DNA of 64,000 nt from Hyphomicrobiaceae bacterium (GTDB taxonomy: Bacteria; Pseudomonadota; Alphaproteobacteria; Rhizobiales; Hyphomicrobiaceae), in the NCBI GenBank assembly GCA_030655135.1, contig JAURWC010000076.1, positions 62,001 to 126,000 of the forward strand, given 5' to 3'. Both the position numbers and the translations under genes were made by a program. The notes beneath the pieces are model-generated. The model worked only from the letters and a program-made list of their open reading frames with translations. It was not told where the DNA came from and made no database searches. Of this stretch, positions 32,723 through 42,599 are shown one piece after another. Position 1 is the first letter of the stretch. Each line of letters opens with the position of its first letter.

Positions 32723-33424
32723 ATGCCGACGCTGTCTTACCTGGAACGCCGTGGCGAGCTTGAGACCTACTTCGACCGGACTGCGGCCGACGCCTGGAAA
32801 CGGCTGACGTCAGACGTGCCGGTCAGCGGCATCCGCAAGACGGTGCGCGCCGGGCGCGACCAGATGCGCAATACGTTGCTGTCGTGGCTGCCGGACGATC
32901 TGACCGGTGCGCGCATCCTCGATGCCGGGTGCGGCACGGGTGCACTCGCCTATGAACTTGCACAGCGTGGCGCCGACGTCGTCGCCACCGATCTGTCGTC
33001 GACGCTGATATCTCTCGCACGCGATCGCTCGCCGGCCACCCCCGGGCGCGGACGCGTCGAGTTCCGCGTCGGCGACTTTCTCTATCGCGACCTCGGCCGC
33101 TTCGATCACGTCGTGGCCATGGACAGTCTGATCCACTACCGCGCGCCCGACATGGTTGGCGCATTGGCGCAGATGGCGGCGCGCACCGAGACCAGCGTGG
33201 TCTTCACGTTTGCGCCGCGCACGCCGTTGCTGGCGACGATGCACGCCGTTGGCCGCTTGTTTCCGCGCGGCGACCGGGCGCCGGCCATCGAGCCCATCAG
33301 CCGCTCGGGCCTGGGCGCCCGCATCGAACGCGATGCGGCCCTGACGCAATGGCGCGAAGGCCGCGAGCATCGCGTGACGACCGGTTTCTATATGTCGCAT
33401 GCGCTGGAGCTTGTCCGCGCATGA
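32723..33424 (+). CDS. bchM: Mg-protoporphyrin IX methyltransferase BchM
   Basis: SAM-dependent methylation of Mg-protoporphyrin at the C13 propionate. 233 residues from ATG 32723, which has GGAG 9 bp upstream; the in-frame GTG at 32693 lies inside bchL and is less likely. Motif I is ILDAGCGTGALAYELA. The N-terminus (YLERRGELETYFDRTAADAW) and the C-terminal RVTTGFYMSHALE are typical of BchM/ChlM. Overlaps lhaA (ATGA). Confidence 0.96.
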   Translation: MPTLSYLERRGELETYFDRTAADAWKRLTSDVPVSGIRKTVRAGRDQMRNTLLSWLPDDLTGARILDAGCGTGALAYELAQRGADVVATDLSSTLISLARDRSPATPGRGRVEFRVGDFLYRDLGRFDHVVAMDSLIHYRAPDMVGALAQMAARTETSVVFTFAPRTPLLATMHAVGRLFPRGDRAPAIEPISRSGLGARIERDAALTQWREGREHRVTTGFYMSHALELVRA

Positions 33425-34854
33425 TGGGGATCAACGACAAACTGGCGAGCAAGTGGGTTCTGCTGAGCCCGCGGTTCCTGCCGTTTGCCGACGCGGCGAC
33501 CGCGGAGCTGCCGCTGGGCCGCTTGTTGCGGCTGTCGATGTTCCAGGTTTCCGTCGGCATGGCACTGGTGCTGCTGAACGGCACACTGAACCGCGTGTTG
33601 ATCGTGGAAATGGGCGTGCCAAGCTTCCTGGTGGCACTGATGGTGTCGTTGCCGCTGTTGTTCGCGCCGCTGCGGCCGCTGATCGGGTTCAAGTCGGATA
33701 CGCACCGCTCGGTGCTCGGCTGGAAGCGCGTGCCGTACATCTGGTTCGGTACGATGTTGCAGTTCGGCGGACTTGCCATCATGCCATTCGCGCTGATCAT
33801 TCTGTCCGGCGATACGCACGGGCCGGCCTGGCTGGGCCATGTTGCATCGGCTGTGGCGTTCCTGCTCGTCGGCGCCGGGCTGCACACGACGCAGACGGCG
33901 GGGCTGGCGCTTGCCGTGGATCTGGCGCCGGAGAAGTCGCGGCCGCGCGTCGTGGCATTCCTCTACGTGATGCTGCTGATTGGCATGGTCTTCAGCGCGC
34001 TGGTGTTTGGGCTGGTGTTGCAGAACTTCTCGCAGATCAAACTCATCCAGCTGATCCAGGGAGCGGCGGTTGCCACGTTCTTCTTCAACGTCATCGCGTT
34101 GTGGAAGCAGGAGGCGCGTGATCCGTCCAAGACCGCTGCCGAGCTGCCGCGTCCGGATTTCTGGGAGCAATGGGTTCAGTTCAAGCATGGCGGCCGCGTC
34201 AGCCGCGTGCTGCTCGCCGTGGCGCTCGGCACCGCCGGCTTCAGCATGCAGGACATTCTGCTTGAGCCGTACGGCGGCGAAGTGCTGCACCTGGGCGTCG
34301 CCGCCACGACCGTTCTCACCGCGCTGCTCGCAGCCGGAACGCTGTGCGCCTTCGCATTCGCGGCCCAGGCACTCGAGAAGGGCACAGACCCCTATCGCAT
34401 CGCGGGCTACGGCGCACTGATCGGCGTCGTGGCGTTCTCGCTGGTGATCTTTGCCGCGCCGCTCGGCTCAGCTTTCCTATTCCGCGCGGGCGTCGTGCTC
34501 ATCGGCTTTGGCGGCGGACTGTTCGGCGTCGGCATGCTGACCGGGGCGATGACGCTGGCTGAGAACGGTTTCAGTGGCATGGCACTTGGGGCCTGGGGCG
34601 CCGTACAGGCGTGTGCCATGGGCGGGGCCATCGCGCTCGGCGGCGCCATTCGCGATGTCGTCGCGCATTTGGCCGATGCCGGTCACCTCGGCCCGGCACT
34701 GGTCGGCCCGGCGGTCGGCTACGGCTTCGTCTACTACATCGAGATTCTGCTTCTGTTGATCACCATGGCTGTTGTCGGGCCACTCGTGCGTAACGCGCGT
34801 GTGGAGCGATCGCCGCCGCAAGCGAAATTTGGATTGGCCGAGTTCCCCGGCTGA
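33421..34854 (+). CDS. lhaA: Light-harvesting 1 assembly protein LhaA (PucC family)
   Basis: 477-residue, twelve-span PucC-family protein. Blocks visible: NGTLNRVLIVEMGVPSFLVA, FKSDTHRSVLGWKRVPYIW, AGFSMQDILLEPYGGEVLHL and GMALGAWGAVQACAMGGAIA. Placement between bchM and puhA is the classical position of lhaA, needed for LH1 assembly. The start is ATG 33421 (ATGATG), overlapping the bchM stop. Confidence 0.95.
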   Translation: MMGINDKLASKWVLLSPRFLPFADAATAELPLGRLLRLSMFQVSVGMALVLLNGTLNRVLIVEMGVPSFLVALMVSLPLLFAPLRPLIGFKSDTHRSVLGWKRVPYIWFGTMLQFGGLAIMPFALIILSGDTHGPAWLGHVASAVAFLLVGAGLHTTQTAGLALAVDLAPEKSRPRVVAFLYVMLLIGMVFSALVFGLVLQNFSQIKLIQLIQGAAVATFFFNVIALWKQEARDPSKTAAELPRPDFWEQWVQFKHGGRVSRVLLAVALGTAGFSMQDILLEPYGGEVLHLGVAATTVLTALLAAGTLCAFAFAAQALEKGTDPYRIAGYGALIGVVAFSLVIFAAPLGSAFLFRAGVVLIGFGGGLFGVGMLTGAMTLAENGFSGMALGAWGAVQACAMGGAIALGGAIRDVVAHLADAGHLGPALVGPAVGYGFVYYIEILLLLITMAVVGPLVRNARVERSPPQAKFGLAEFPG

Positions 34855-34875
34855 CCACACTGGGAGGGTTACGCA

Positions 34876-35703
34876 ATGAAGGGCGCGATCACGCAGTATA
34901 TCGACGCAGCGCAAGTGGTTCTGTATTTCTTCTGGGCATTCTTCGCCTATCTCGTCTACTACCTGCGCCGCGAGGATAAGCGCGAGGGCTATCCGCTCGC
35001 CTACGAGCGCCAGGATACGGCGCCGTATCTCAACTTCCCGCCCATTCCCAGTGCCAAGACGTTCGTGCTGCCGCATGGCGGCGTGACGTACGCTCCGCGC
35101 GTGGGCGAGAGGGAGCCGGAGTACAATGCGTCACCTATTGCCCCATGGCCTGGAGCGCCGCTGGAGCCGAACGGCGACGGGCTGAACGACAAAGTGGGCC
35201 CTGGCTCCTACGCCCTGCGCGCCGACACGCCCGATCTGACCCTTGATGGCATGCCCAAGATCGTGCCGTTGCGCATCGCATCGGGGGAGAAACTCGTGAC
35301 CCACGACAAGCAGGGCGTCGAGGCGACATCAGGGAGCTACCATCACTTCACGCTGAGCCCGCGCGATCCCGATCCGCGCGGCATGGCCGTCATCGGCCTT
35401 GATGGGGCAGTGGCGGGCACCATCACGGATGTGTGGATCGACGTCTCCGAAGTGATGATCCGCTATCTGGAACTTCAGGCGCCCGGTGCCGCCGGCACCG
35501 TTCTGCTGCCGATCAACTTTGCACGTATCGATGCGCGGCGCGGGCAGGTCAAAGTGAAAGCGCTGCAAGCTGCACAGTTCTCCGGCGTGCCGGGGCTCAA
35601 GTCGCCGCAGCAGATCACGTTCCAGGAAGAAGACCGCATCTGTGCCTACTACGGCGGCGGTACGCTCTATGCCACCACGCTTCGCCGGGAGTCGCTGCTG
35701 TGA
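34876..35703 (+). CDS. puhA: Photosynthetic reaction centre H subunit PuhA
   Basis: 275 residues. One N-terminal membrane span (AAQVVLYFFWAFFAYLVYYL) is followed by RREDKREGYPL and the PRC-barrel cytoplasmic domain, ending DRICAYYGGGTLYAT. It caps the L/M core and shapes proton uptake to QB. A GGGAGG Shine-Dalgarno precedes the ATG. pufL and pufM are not in the window. The stop overlaps the GTG of puhB. Confidence 0.98.
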   Translation: MKGAITQYIDAAQVVLYFFWAFFAYLVYYLRREDKREGYPLAYERQDTAPYLNFPPIPSAKTFVLPHGGVTYAPRVGEREPEYNASPIAPWPGAPLEPNGDGLNDKVGPGSYALRADTPDLTLDGMPKIVPLRIASGEKLVTHDKQGVEATSGSYHHFTLSPRDPDPRGMAVIGLDGAVAGTITDVWIDVSEVMIRYLELQAPGAAGTVLLPINFARIDARRGQVKVKALQAAQFSGVPGLKSPQQITFQEEDRICAYYGGGTLYATTLRRESLL

Positions 35704-36350
35704 GAGAACACGAGATAGAGCCGGTCCCCGGTTTGCCAGAAGAGCTTCCGAAAGGCGAAGCGATCCTTTGGCAGGGCACGCCCGACTGGCGTGATATAGC
35801 CCTTCGCGTACTGCACGTGCGCGGCGTTGCGGTCTACTTTGCTGCGCTATTCGGTTACCTCGGCTGGGCTGCCTACCAGGGCAGCGCGCCTGTCGAGGCC
35901 GCGGTGATGACGACACTGCGGCCCGTGCCGATCGCGGCGGGTGCGATCGTATTCCTAGGACTCATCGCCTACGCCATCGCGCGCACGACAATGTACACGA
36001 TCACCAGCCAGCGCATCGTCATGCGCTTCGGGCTGGCATTGCCAATGACGGTGAACATCCCGTACGGGCTCGTGCAAGCCGCAAATCTCAGCGAGCACGG
36101 ACGCTGTGGCGACCTTGCGCTGGATCTCAACGCACCGCGCCAATCGCTGATCGTGTTGTGGCCGCACGTGCGGCCCTGGCATACGACGAAGCCGCAACCG
36201 ATGATGCGTTCGCTTGCCGACGCCCGGGTTGTGGCAACGACGCTGGCCGGCGCCCTGCGGGCATTCCACGGCGCCAACGCCACCGTGACGCGGACTGAGA
36301 CCGCGCCTGCCAATGATCTCGTTCACACCTCCGAACACGCTGCCGCCTGA
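35700..36350 (+). CDS. puhB: Reaction centre assembly protein PuhB
   Basis: 216 residues from GTG 35700 (GTGA overlap with puhA). Three hydrophobic spans are visible, then a PH-like segment with TMYTITSQRIVMRFGLALPM and LALDLNAPRQSLIVLWPHVRP cut into family blocks. PuhB assists reaction-centre assembly in Rhodobacter. Its 3' end runs into a conserved region just before puhC, whose Shine-Dalgarno lies at the puhB stop. Confidence 0.92.
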   Translation: MREHEIEPVPGLPEELPKGEAILWQGTPDWRDIALRVLHVRGVAVYFAALFGYLGWAAYQGSAPVEAAVMTTLRPVPIAAGAIVFLGLIAYAIARTTMYTITSQRIVMRFGLALPMTVNIPYGLVQAANLSEHGRCGDLALDLNAPRQSLIVLWPHVRPWHTTKPQPMMRSLADARVVATTLAGALRAFHGANATVTRTETAPANDLVHTSEHAAA

Positions 36351-36363
36351 GGAGTACGCCGCC

Positions 36364-36819
36364 ATGGCCGACGCACCGTTTCCCCCAATTCCACGTGCCA
36401 TCCTGCTTGCAGCAGCGGCACTGGCGTGCGGTGTGATCGTCGTGGCGGGGACCGCCCGCACCACCGACATCGGTGTCTCGCGCGTGGAATACGCCGCGCC
36501 GGCCGCTCGGCGCGACGTTCGCTTTGCTGACCAGCCCGACGGATCGGTCGCGGTTTCGGACGCAAACAGCAACGAGGTCGTGGCCGTGTTGGAACCGGGT
36601 ACCAACGGCTTCGTACGCATCATGATGCGTTCGCTCGCCAAACACCGGCAGGACATGGGCATCGGCGCCGAACCAGCCTTCGCACTCACCCGCTGGGACG
36701 ATGGACGCCTCAGCATTCTCGACCCCGTAACCGGACAGCACAGAGATCTGTCCGGTTTCGGCAAGACCAACGTCAACGACTTCGCAAAGCTTCTTCTGGC
36801 CGGGAGGGCATCTCAATGA
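36364..36819 (+). CDS. puhC: Photosynthetic complex assembly protein PuhC
   Basis: 151 residues from ATG 36364, which has GAGGAG 9 bp upstream; the longer in-frame start at 36313 would overlap puhB. One N-terminal membrane anchor (AILLAAAALACGVIVVAG), then a periplasmic domain with VAVLEPGTNGFVRIMMRSLA and FALTRWDDGRLSILDPVTG, typical of PuhC. PuhC is needed for normal reaction-centre/LH1 organisation. Overlaps the next gene by 4 bp. Confidence 0.92.
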   Translation: MADAPFPPIPRAILLAAAALACGVIVVAGTARTTDIGVSRVEYAAPAARRDVRFADQPDGSVAVSDANSNEVVAVLEPGTNGFVRIMMRSLAKHRQDMGIGAEPAFALTRWDDGRLSILDPVTGQHRDLSGFGKTNVNDFAKLLLAGRASQ

Positions 36820-37121
36820 TCACGGACTTCATCGCGCCACGACAACGGCTCGACGTGCCCTGCACGATCGAGATCGAGAACACGTTCGAAAGCCTGCACG
36901 CGCACGTCGAACTTGACGGCGGGCTTCACATCAATGCCGGCGACGAAGTGCTCGTGCACGGTGAACCCGTGCGGGTCGCGTACGGCGAGAAGGTGACACT
37001 GCGGCGCAACGCGACCGTCACGCGTGCCAACTGGATTGATCGTGTGGTGACGCGGGCATTGGCGCGTCTGGAATTCACCGAGCTTTATGAAGTCAGCTTC
37101 TCGTCAGGGAGCAAGCTATGA
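36816..37121 (+). CDS. Conserved small PGC protein between puhC and acsF (101 aa)
   Basis: A soluble, beta-rich 101-residue protein ([39 protein letters not shown]). It overlaps both neighbours by 4 bp (ATGA), so it is translated with puhC and acsF. A small gene at this position occurs in several purple bacterial clusters, but I know no assigned function. Strict coupling to acsF suggests a role in the cyclase step or reaction-centre assembly; that is inference. Confidence 0.75.
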   Translation: MITDFIAPRQRLDVPCTIEIENTFESLHAHVELDGGLHINAGDEVLVHGEPVRVAYGEKVTLRRNATVTRANWIDRVVTRALARLEFTELYEVSFSSGSKL

Positions 37122-38182
37122 CCATAGAAACATTAGGCCGCCCCAACGAATCCACGATCGCGGCGCAGACTGACACGATGCTGAGCCCCCGCTTCTATAC
37201 GACGGACTTTGAGGAGCTCGACAAGATGAGCGTCGACGGGGTGCGCGCGGAGTGGGACGTGCTGATCAACGAAATGCGAGCCGACCCCAATAAGGGGCAC
37301 TTCAAGCGCACGAAAGACTGGGAAATCATAGATCTTGAGACGCTTCCCGTTGGCTTGCGCAAGGAACTGCTGGACTTCCTCGTCAGCTCGCTGACAGCAG
37401 AGTTCTCGGGTTGCGTGCTTTACGCGGAAATGAAAAAGCGGGGCAAGAACCCGGATATCGTCGAGCTGTTCAAGTTCATGAGCCGCGACGAGGCACGCCA
37501 CGCCGGGTTCATCAACGATGCGCTGCGCGACTTCGGGATCGGCGTCGATCTGGGCTTCCTGACCAAGGCGAAGAAGTACACCTTCTTCCGGCCGAAGTTC
37601 ATTTTCTACGCGACGTACCTGTCGGAGAAGATCGGCTACGCGCGCTACATCACCATCTTCCGGCATTTCGAGCGTCATCCGGAGCGCCGCTTCCATCCGA
37701 TCTTCAAGTGGTTCGACAAGTGGTGCAACGACGAGTTCCGCCACGGCGAAGCGTTCGCGCTGTTGATGCGGGCCAATCCCGACTTCCTGAAGGGCATGAA
37801 CAAGCTGTGGGTGCGGTTCTTCCTGCTGGCGGTCTACGCGACGATGTACGTGCGCGATCACGCCCGTCCGGAGTTCCATAAGGCGCTCGGCATGACGCCG
37901 ACCGACTACGATATGCGCGTCTTCCGGATCACCAACGAAATCTCCAAGCAGGTTTTTCCAGTGGTTCTGGACATCGAGAACCCGAAATTCCTCGAAGGCT
38001 TGGAGCGGTTGCGTCTGGTGAACGAGAAGCTGACGGAGGCTGGCGAACACCAGGGCCTCGTCGCCAGAGCAAAACGCGCCGGACTGGGCGCGCAGGCGGC
38101 GGTTGCCTTTGCGCGGCTGTTTCTGATGCGCCCCGTTACGAACGAACTGCCGGAATCGAGCCGGCTGCAGCCGGCCTGGTAG
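37118..38182 (+). CDS. acsF: Mg-protoporphyrin IX monomethyl ester oxidative cyclase AcsF
   Basis: Oxygen-dependent di-iron enzyme that forms the isocyclic E ring. 354 residues. Ferritin-like ligands are visible: [24 protein letters not shown] and [13 protein letters not shown]. The presence of AcsF and the absence of bchE in the window show that this cluster can make bacteriochlorophyll with oxygen; an anaerobic bchE elsewhere cannot be excluded. Overlaps the 101-residue gene upstream. Confidence 0.97.
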   Translation: MTIETLGRPNESTIAAQTDTMLSPRFYTTDFEELDKMSVDGVRAEWDVLINEMRADPNKGHFKRTKDWEIIDLETLPVGLRKELLDFLVSSLTAEFSGCVLYAEMKKRGKNPDIVELFKFMSRDEARHAGFINDALRDFGIGVDLGFLTKAKKYTFFRPKFIFYATYLSEKIGYARYITIFRHFERHPERRFHPIFKWFDKWCNDEFRHGEAFALLMRANPDFLKGMNKLWVRFFLLAVYATMYVRDHARPEFHKALGMTPTDYDMRVFRITNEISKQVFPVVLDIENPKFLEGLERLRLVNEKLTEAGEHQGLVARAKRAGLGAQAAVAFARLFLMRPVTNELPESSRLQPAW

Positions 38183-38191
38183 GAGAGAGCC

Positions 38192-39046
38192 TTGGACACA
38201 GTCTTCGCCATCGTGTTCACGCTGTTCGTCTGGTGGTTCAGCACCGGTGCGGTGCTGTACCTGGTCGGCATGCCCAGCCAGACGTTCGGCGTGTCCATGC
38301 TGACGGCGACGGCGGCAGCTGGTCTGGCGCTGTTCGGCCTCGTCGTGACCAGCGGCGAGCAAACGGTTGCGAGCGCATTCTGCGCATTCTCCTGCGCACT
38401 TGTGGTGTGGGCCTGGCACGAGATGAGCTTCCTCACGGGGTTCGTCACTGGGTCGCGCACGACGGCCTGCCCCAAGGACGTGACAGGATGGACACGCTTC
38501 GTCGTAGCCACGCAGACGCTCATCTATCATGAGGTGGCTATTGCAGTGACGGCGGTTGCGATCGCCTGGTTCACTTGGGACGCGCCCAACCAATATGGCC
38601 TCTGGACGTTCCTGGTACTCTGGATCGCAAGGCTTAGCGCAAAGTTCAACGTGTTCCTCGGCGTGCCGAACCTCAGCGAGGAATTCCTGGCGCCGCACCT
38701 CAAGTATCTCGCCACCTACTTTCGCCGGAGGCCGATGAACATGCTGTTCCCGGTCTCGGTCACGTTGTCGACGCTGGCCACGGCTACTTTCGTTATCGCG
38801 GCGGCGGCCCCGGCTGCAACGGACTTCGAGACCGCCGGGTGGACGCTGATCGCGACAATGGGGGCGCTGGCCGTTATCGAACACTGGTTTCTCGTCGTGC
38901 CGCTACCGGCCGCGGCGCTGTGGAGTTGGGGACTGAAATCACGCGCGCCCGAAACATCGGTCACGCACAACATCGTTCCACTGAGCCGGCCTATCCGGGA
39001 AACGGCCCAGTGTGAGGACATATCGGGAGGACGCCATGCGGTATGA
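38192..39046 (+). CDS. puhE: Putative photosynthetic complex assembly protein PuhE
   Basis: 284-residue membrane protein of the PuhE (DUF3623) family with about seven hydrophobic spans. Visible features are the motif [17 protein letters not shown], the [11 protein letters not shown] segment and the central [19 protein letters not shown]. The start is a rare TTG at 38192, well supported by AGGAGAG. It overlaps hemA by 11 bp. PuhE affects bacteriochlorophyll flux in Rhodobacter. Confidence 0.92.
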   Translation: MDTVFAIVFTLFVWWFSTGAVLYLVGMPSQTFGVSMLTATAAAGLALFGLVVTSGEQTVASAFCAFSCALVVWAWHEMSFLTGFVTGSRTTACPKDVTGWTRFVVATQTLIYHEVAIAVTAVAIAWFTWDAPNQYGLWTFLVLWIARLSAKFNVFLGVPNLSEEFLAPHLKYLATYFRRRPMNMLFPVSVTLSTLATATFVIAAAAPAATDFETAGWTLIATMGALAVIEHWFLVVPLPAAALWSWGLKSRAPETSVTHNIVPLSRPIRETAQCEDISGGRHAV

Positions 39047-40268
39047 CAAAACGTTCCAGGACAAGATCGACGCGCTGCACGCGGAGGGACGCTATCGCAT
39101 CTTCGCCGACCTGCGGCGCCGGCGCGGCTCGTACCCTGTCGCCGAACACTTCAGCCCGGAGCGGGTTCGCGATGTGCAGGTGTGGTGCTCGAATGACTAC
39201 CTCGGAATGAGCCAGCATCCATCCGTCATCAAGGCCATGCACGAAGCGCTCGACAGCGTCGGTGCCGGATCGGGCGGCACGCGCAACATCTCTGGCACGA
39301 CGCACTATCATGTCGAACTGGAGGCCGAGATCGCGGACCTGCACGGCAAGCAGTCTGCGTTGTTGTTCACGTCGGCCTACATCGCCAATGACGCGACGCT
39401 ATCCACTCTGGTCAAGCTGATGCCGGGCACGGTGATATTCTCAGACGAGAAGAACCACGCGTCCATGATCGAGGGCATCCGTCACGGCGGCGGCGACAAG
39501 CACGTCTTCCGGCACAACGATGTCAGCGATCTGGAAGCCAAGCTAAAGAAGTATCCCAAGGGTACGCCGAAGATCATCGCCTTCGAGAGTGTCTACTCAA
39601 TGGATGGGCACATCGCGCCGGTTGCCGCGATCTGCGACCTAGCGGAAAAATACAACGCGCTGACCTATCTGGACGAGGTGCACGCCGTCGGCATGTATGG
39701 CCCACGCGGCGGCGGTATCGCCGAGCGCGAAGGTGTGATGCATCGCATTGACATCATCAACGGCACGCTCGCCAAGGGCTTCGGCGTGATGGGCGGTTAT
39801 ATCGCCTCCAGCCGCGCCTGCTGCGATGCCATCCGCTCGTATGCGCCAGGGTTCATCTTCACGACGTCGCTGGCGCCGGCGATCGCCGCCGGCGCGCTGG
39901 CGAGCATCCGGCACCTCAAGGCCAGCACGGCTGAACGCGCGCGGCATCAGGAGCGTGCTGCCACGCTTAAGGCGCAGCTGAAACTGCGGCGCCTGCCTGT
40001 GGTCGATAACCCGAGCCACATCGTGCCCGTGATGGTCGGCGATCCCGTGCACTGCAAGGCCGTGACTGACGTACTGCTGGATCGCTACGGCATCTACGTA
40101 CAGCCGATCAACTATCCGACGGTGCCGAAGGGCACGGAGCGCATGCGCTTCACGCCGTCGCCCGTGCATACCGACGAGCAGATGGACTATCTGATCGGCG
40201 CGCTGGAAACGCTCTGGGCGGCCTGCCCGGTGGCGAACGGCACTTATGTAAGGCTGGCGGCGGAATAG
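39036..40268 (+). CDS. hemA: 5-aminolevulinate synthase HemA
   Basis: PLP enzyme that condenses glycine and succinyl-CoA, the first tetrapyrrole step in alphaproteobacteria. 410 residues from ATG 39036 (GGGAGG upstream). Visible are [45 protein letters not shown] and the PLP-lysine segment [15 protein letters not shown]. Its place at the end of the bch-puh operon links precursor supply to pigment demand. Confidence 0.97.
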   Translation: MRYDKTFQDKIDALHAEGRYRIFADLRRRRGSYPVAEHFSPERVRDVQVWCSNDYLGMSQHPSVIKAMHEALDSVGAGSGGTRNISGTTHYHVELEAEIADLHGKQSALLFTSAYIANDATLSTLVKLMPGTVIFSDEKNHASMIEGIRHGGGDKHVFRHNDVSDLEAKLKKYPKGTPKIIAFESVYSMDGHIAPVAAICDLAEKYNALTYLDEVHAVGMYGPRGGGIAEREGVMHRIDIINGTLAKGFGVMGGYIASSRACCDAIRSYAPGFIFTTSLAPAIAAGALASIRHLKASTAERARHQERAATLKAQLKLRRLPVVDNPSHIVPVMVGDPVHCKAVTDVLLDRYGIYVQPINYPTVPKGTERMRFTPSPVHTDEQMDYLIGALETLWAACPVANGTYVRLAAE

Positions 40269-40317
40269 CGCTCAATTGATCCGGCGTTCGACTGTCTAAG
40301 GGATGTGAGGGGCAGTC

Positions 40318-41259
40318 GTGCAGACCACGACACAGATCGTACTCGCTTGCATTGCCGCGGCAGTGCTTGGGGCCGGCATCTACCTATGGACGCCGGACAA
40401 GGCGCTGTCGGAACTCGAGCCGAAGTATCTGAAATCCAAAAATGACTATCTGGCCGTGGCAGGGATGCGCCTGCACGTCCGAGATACCGGTCCACGAGAC
40501 GCGCCTGTCCTCATGTTGCTGCACGGCTTCGGCGCCAGCCTGCACACCTGGGAGCCATGGGCGAAAACGCTGGAGATGACGTATCGGGTCGTTCGCTTGG
40601 ATCTTCCCGGGTTCGGACTGTCGGGGCCTGCCCCTGCCAACGACTACTCCGACGGCCGCTCCAGCGACATCTTGCTGGCGCTGATGGATGATTTGGGGAT
40701 CAGCCGCGCCACCGTGATCGGCAACTCGGTCGGAGGGCGGATAGCGTGGACGTTCGCGGCAGCGCATCCTGAAAAAATCGAAAAGCTGGTGCTGATTTCG
40801 CCCGACGGTTTTGCAAGTCCGGGGTTCGAGTACGGCAAGGCCACGGCCGTCCCGGCCGTCTTGCACCTGATGCGATACGTTCTGCCGAAAGCAATGCTGG
40901 CGCCCAATCTTGCCGCCGCCTATGCAGACCCCGCGTTCATGAGCGATGCACTTCTCGATCGCTACTATGATTTGATGCTGGCGCCCGGCAATAGGGCCGC
41001 CATGATTGCGCGCATGGAGCAAACTGTGCTGACGCCCCCACAACCGGTGTTGCGGAGCATTTCTGCGGAAACGCTGCTGCTTTGGGGCGAAAAGGACGGG
41101 ATGATACCCGTTGCAAACGCCGCCGATTACATGCGCGAAATGCACCATGCTACGCTCGTCACGCTTCCCGGCATCGGCCATCTGCCTCACGAAGAAGCAC
41201 CGGAGGTATCGATCCTGCCGCTACAAACCTTTCTCGCCCGGCCGGCCGCGCCCCGTTGA
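40318..41259 (+). CDS. Membrane-anchored alpha/beta-hydrolase
   Basis: 313 residues from GTG 40318, preceded by GAGGGG. An N-terminal span (IVLACIAAAVLGAGIYLW) anchors or exports it. Then comes an alpha/beta-hydrolase fold with LLHGFGASLHTW, nucleophile elbow GNSVGGRIA, acid loop GEKDGMIPV and His in PGIGHLPHEE. It resembles BchO in outline but has the anchor and a different elbow. It lies between hemA and bciA, so a tetrapyrrole- or carotenoid-linked substrate is possible. Substrate unknown. Confidence 0.85.
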   Translation: MQTTTQIVLACIAAAVLGAGIYLWTPDKALSELEPKYLKSKNDYLAVAGMRLHVRDTGPRDAPVLMLLHGFGASLHTWEPWAKTLEMTYRVVRLDLPGFGLSGPAPANDYSDGRSSDILLALMDDLGISRATVIGNSVGGRIAWTFAAAHPEKIEKLVLISPDGFASPGFEYGKATAVPAVLHLMRYVLPKAMLAPNLAAAYADPAFMSDALLDRYYDLMLAPGNRAAMIARMEQTVLTPPQPVLRSISAETLLLWGEKDGMIPVANAADYMREMHHATLVTLPGIGHLPHEEAPEVSILPLQTFLARPAAPR

Positions 41260-41409
41260 CGCTTGTGTCGCCGCTGGACTGGAGCTGCCGCAAGAGGAAG
41301 GGGTTTTGGAGAAGGACCGGCAGCTTCGCCTTGCGCTGCATGTCGCCACGGTATCGGTTTGCCACCTGTTGATCATGCGACGCGCCTGCGCCATGCTTCC
41401 TTACAAACG

Positions 41410-42468
41410 ATGAACGAGACAGCGAACGAACAGACCCTCCGCCAATCCTCCCGGCCCCGGCGCGTGTTCGTCTTGGGCGCCACGGGAACGATCGGCCGTG
41501 CGACGGTGCCCGCGCTGCTGCAGCGCGGGCATGACGTAGTGTGTTTCGTGCGTCCGCGCTCGGGCGCTGGCGGGGCGATGGTACAGGACGCCAACAGACG
41601 CCTGCTCGACGGCGCAGACGTCAGGTTGGGTGATCCGGCAGACCCTACTTCACTCTGCCGAGACGGTTTTCGCGGCGAACGCTTCGACGCGCTGGTGTCT
41701 TGCCTCGCCTCTCGAACCGGAGCGCCGAAGGACGCGTGGGCCATTGATTATCGTGCCCATGTCCAGGCACTGACGGCCGCCAAAGAAGCCGGCGTGTCGC
41801 AGATGGTGCTGCTGTCGGCGATCTGCGTCCAGAAACCCTTGCTGGCGTTCCAGCATGCCAAGCTCGCGTTCGAGAAAACGTTGATTGAGTCTGGCCTCAC
41901 GTATTCCATCGTCAGGCCCACAGCATTTTTCAAATCCCTTTCAGGCCAGGTCGACCGGCTCAAGAAGGGCCGCCCCTTTCTGGTGTTCGGCGATGGCACG
42001 TTGACGTCATGCAAGCCGATCAGCGATGACGATCTGGGCCGCTACCTGGCGGAATGCCTCGATGACGAGAGCCGGTTCAATCGCGTGCTGGCAATCGGCG
42101 GTCCTGGCGCGGCGATTACGCCGAGACAGCAGGGCGAGCATCTGTTCCACCTGTTGGGGCGAGAACCAAAGTTCCGGCATCTTCCTGTTGGCTTGCTGGA
42201 CGGCATCGTCGGGTTGCTGGCGGCACTGGGCCGCGTCGTCCCATCGATAGCCGACAAGGCCGAACTGGCACGCATCGCCCGTTACTACGCCACCGAGTCG
42301 ATGCTCGTTCTGAATGCGGAGACCGGACGTTACGACGCCGCCGCCACACCCTCGACCGGCTCGGAGACGCTGTTTGACTTCTATCAGCGTCTCGTCACGG
42401 GCGAAGCATCCGTCGACCGCGCGGATCACGCCGTTCTTAGAACAGAAAGCCAACAGCAAGCTTGGTAA
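41410..42468 (+). CDS. bciA: Divinyl (proto)chlorophyllide a 8-vinyl reductase BciA
   Basis: NADPH-dependent SDR/NmrA-type reductase of the C8 vinyl group. 352 residues from ATG 41410; the in-frame region upstream is not conserved. The NADPH motif is VFVLGATGTIGRATVPALL. YSIVRPTAFFKSLSGQVDRL and KPISDDDLGRYLAECL match BciA. Last pigment gene of the cluster on this side. The BchXYZ route can also reduce C8, so BciA may be one of two systems. Confidence 0.92.
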   Translation: MNETANEQTLRQSSRPRRVFVLGATGTIGRATVPALLQRGHDVVCFVRPRSGAGGAMVQDANRRLLDGADVRLGDPADPTSLCRDGFRGERFDALVSCLASRTGAPKDAWAIDYRAHVQALTAAKEAGVSQMVLLSAICVQKPLLAFQHAKLAFEKTLIESGLTYSIVRPTAFFKSLSGQVDRLKKGRPFLVFGDGTLTSCKPISDDDLGRYLAECLDDESRFNRVLAIGGPGAAITPRQQGEHLFHLLGREPKFRHLPVGLLDGIVGLLAALGRVVPSIADKAELARIARYYATESMLVLNAETGRYDAAATPSTGSETLFDFYQRLVTGEASVDRADHAVLRTESQQQAW

Positions 42469-42507
42469 GCCTCCGCAAGGGATAATGCGATTTTCTGCTG
42501 GAAAGGT

Positions 42508-42582
42508 GGCGCCCCGTAGGGGTTTCGAACCCCTGTTACCAACGTGAGAGGCTGGTGTCCTAGGCCACTAGACGAACGGGGC
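42508..42582 (-). tRNA. tRNA-Glu (anticodon CTC)
   Basis: The minus strand folds as a 75-nt tRNA. The acceptor stem GCCCCGT pairs with ACGGGGC, discriminator G, and CCA is encoded at 42508-42510. The anticodon stem CCAGC/GTTGG encloses loop CTCTCAC, giving anticodon CTC (Glu, codon GAG). The T arm has AGGGGTTCGAAACCCCT. It marks the right boundary of the PGC. ALA is made by HemA here, so this tRNA serves translation. Confidence 0.95.
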
Positions 42583-42599
42583 AGCTCTCGAAGCCGCTA

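Noticed and set aside
42508-42582. tRNA-Glu as part of a C5-pathway ALA supply
   Set aside because: The cluster encodes 5-aminolevulinate synthase, so ALA comes from glycine and succinyl-CoA; the tRNA is simply a neighbour.
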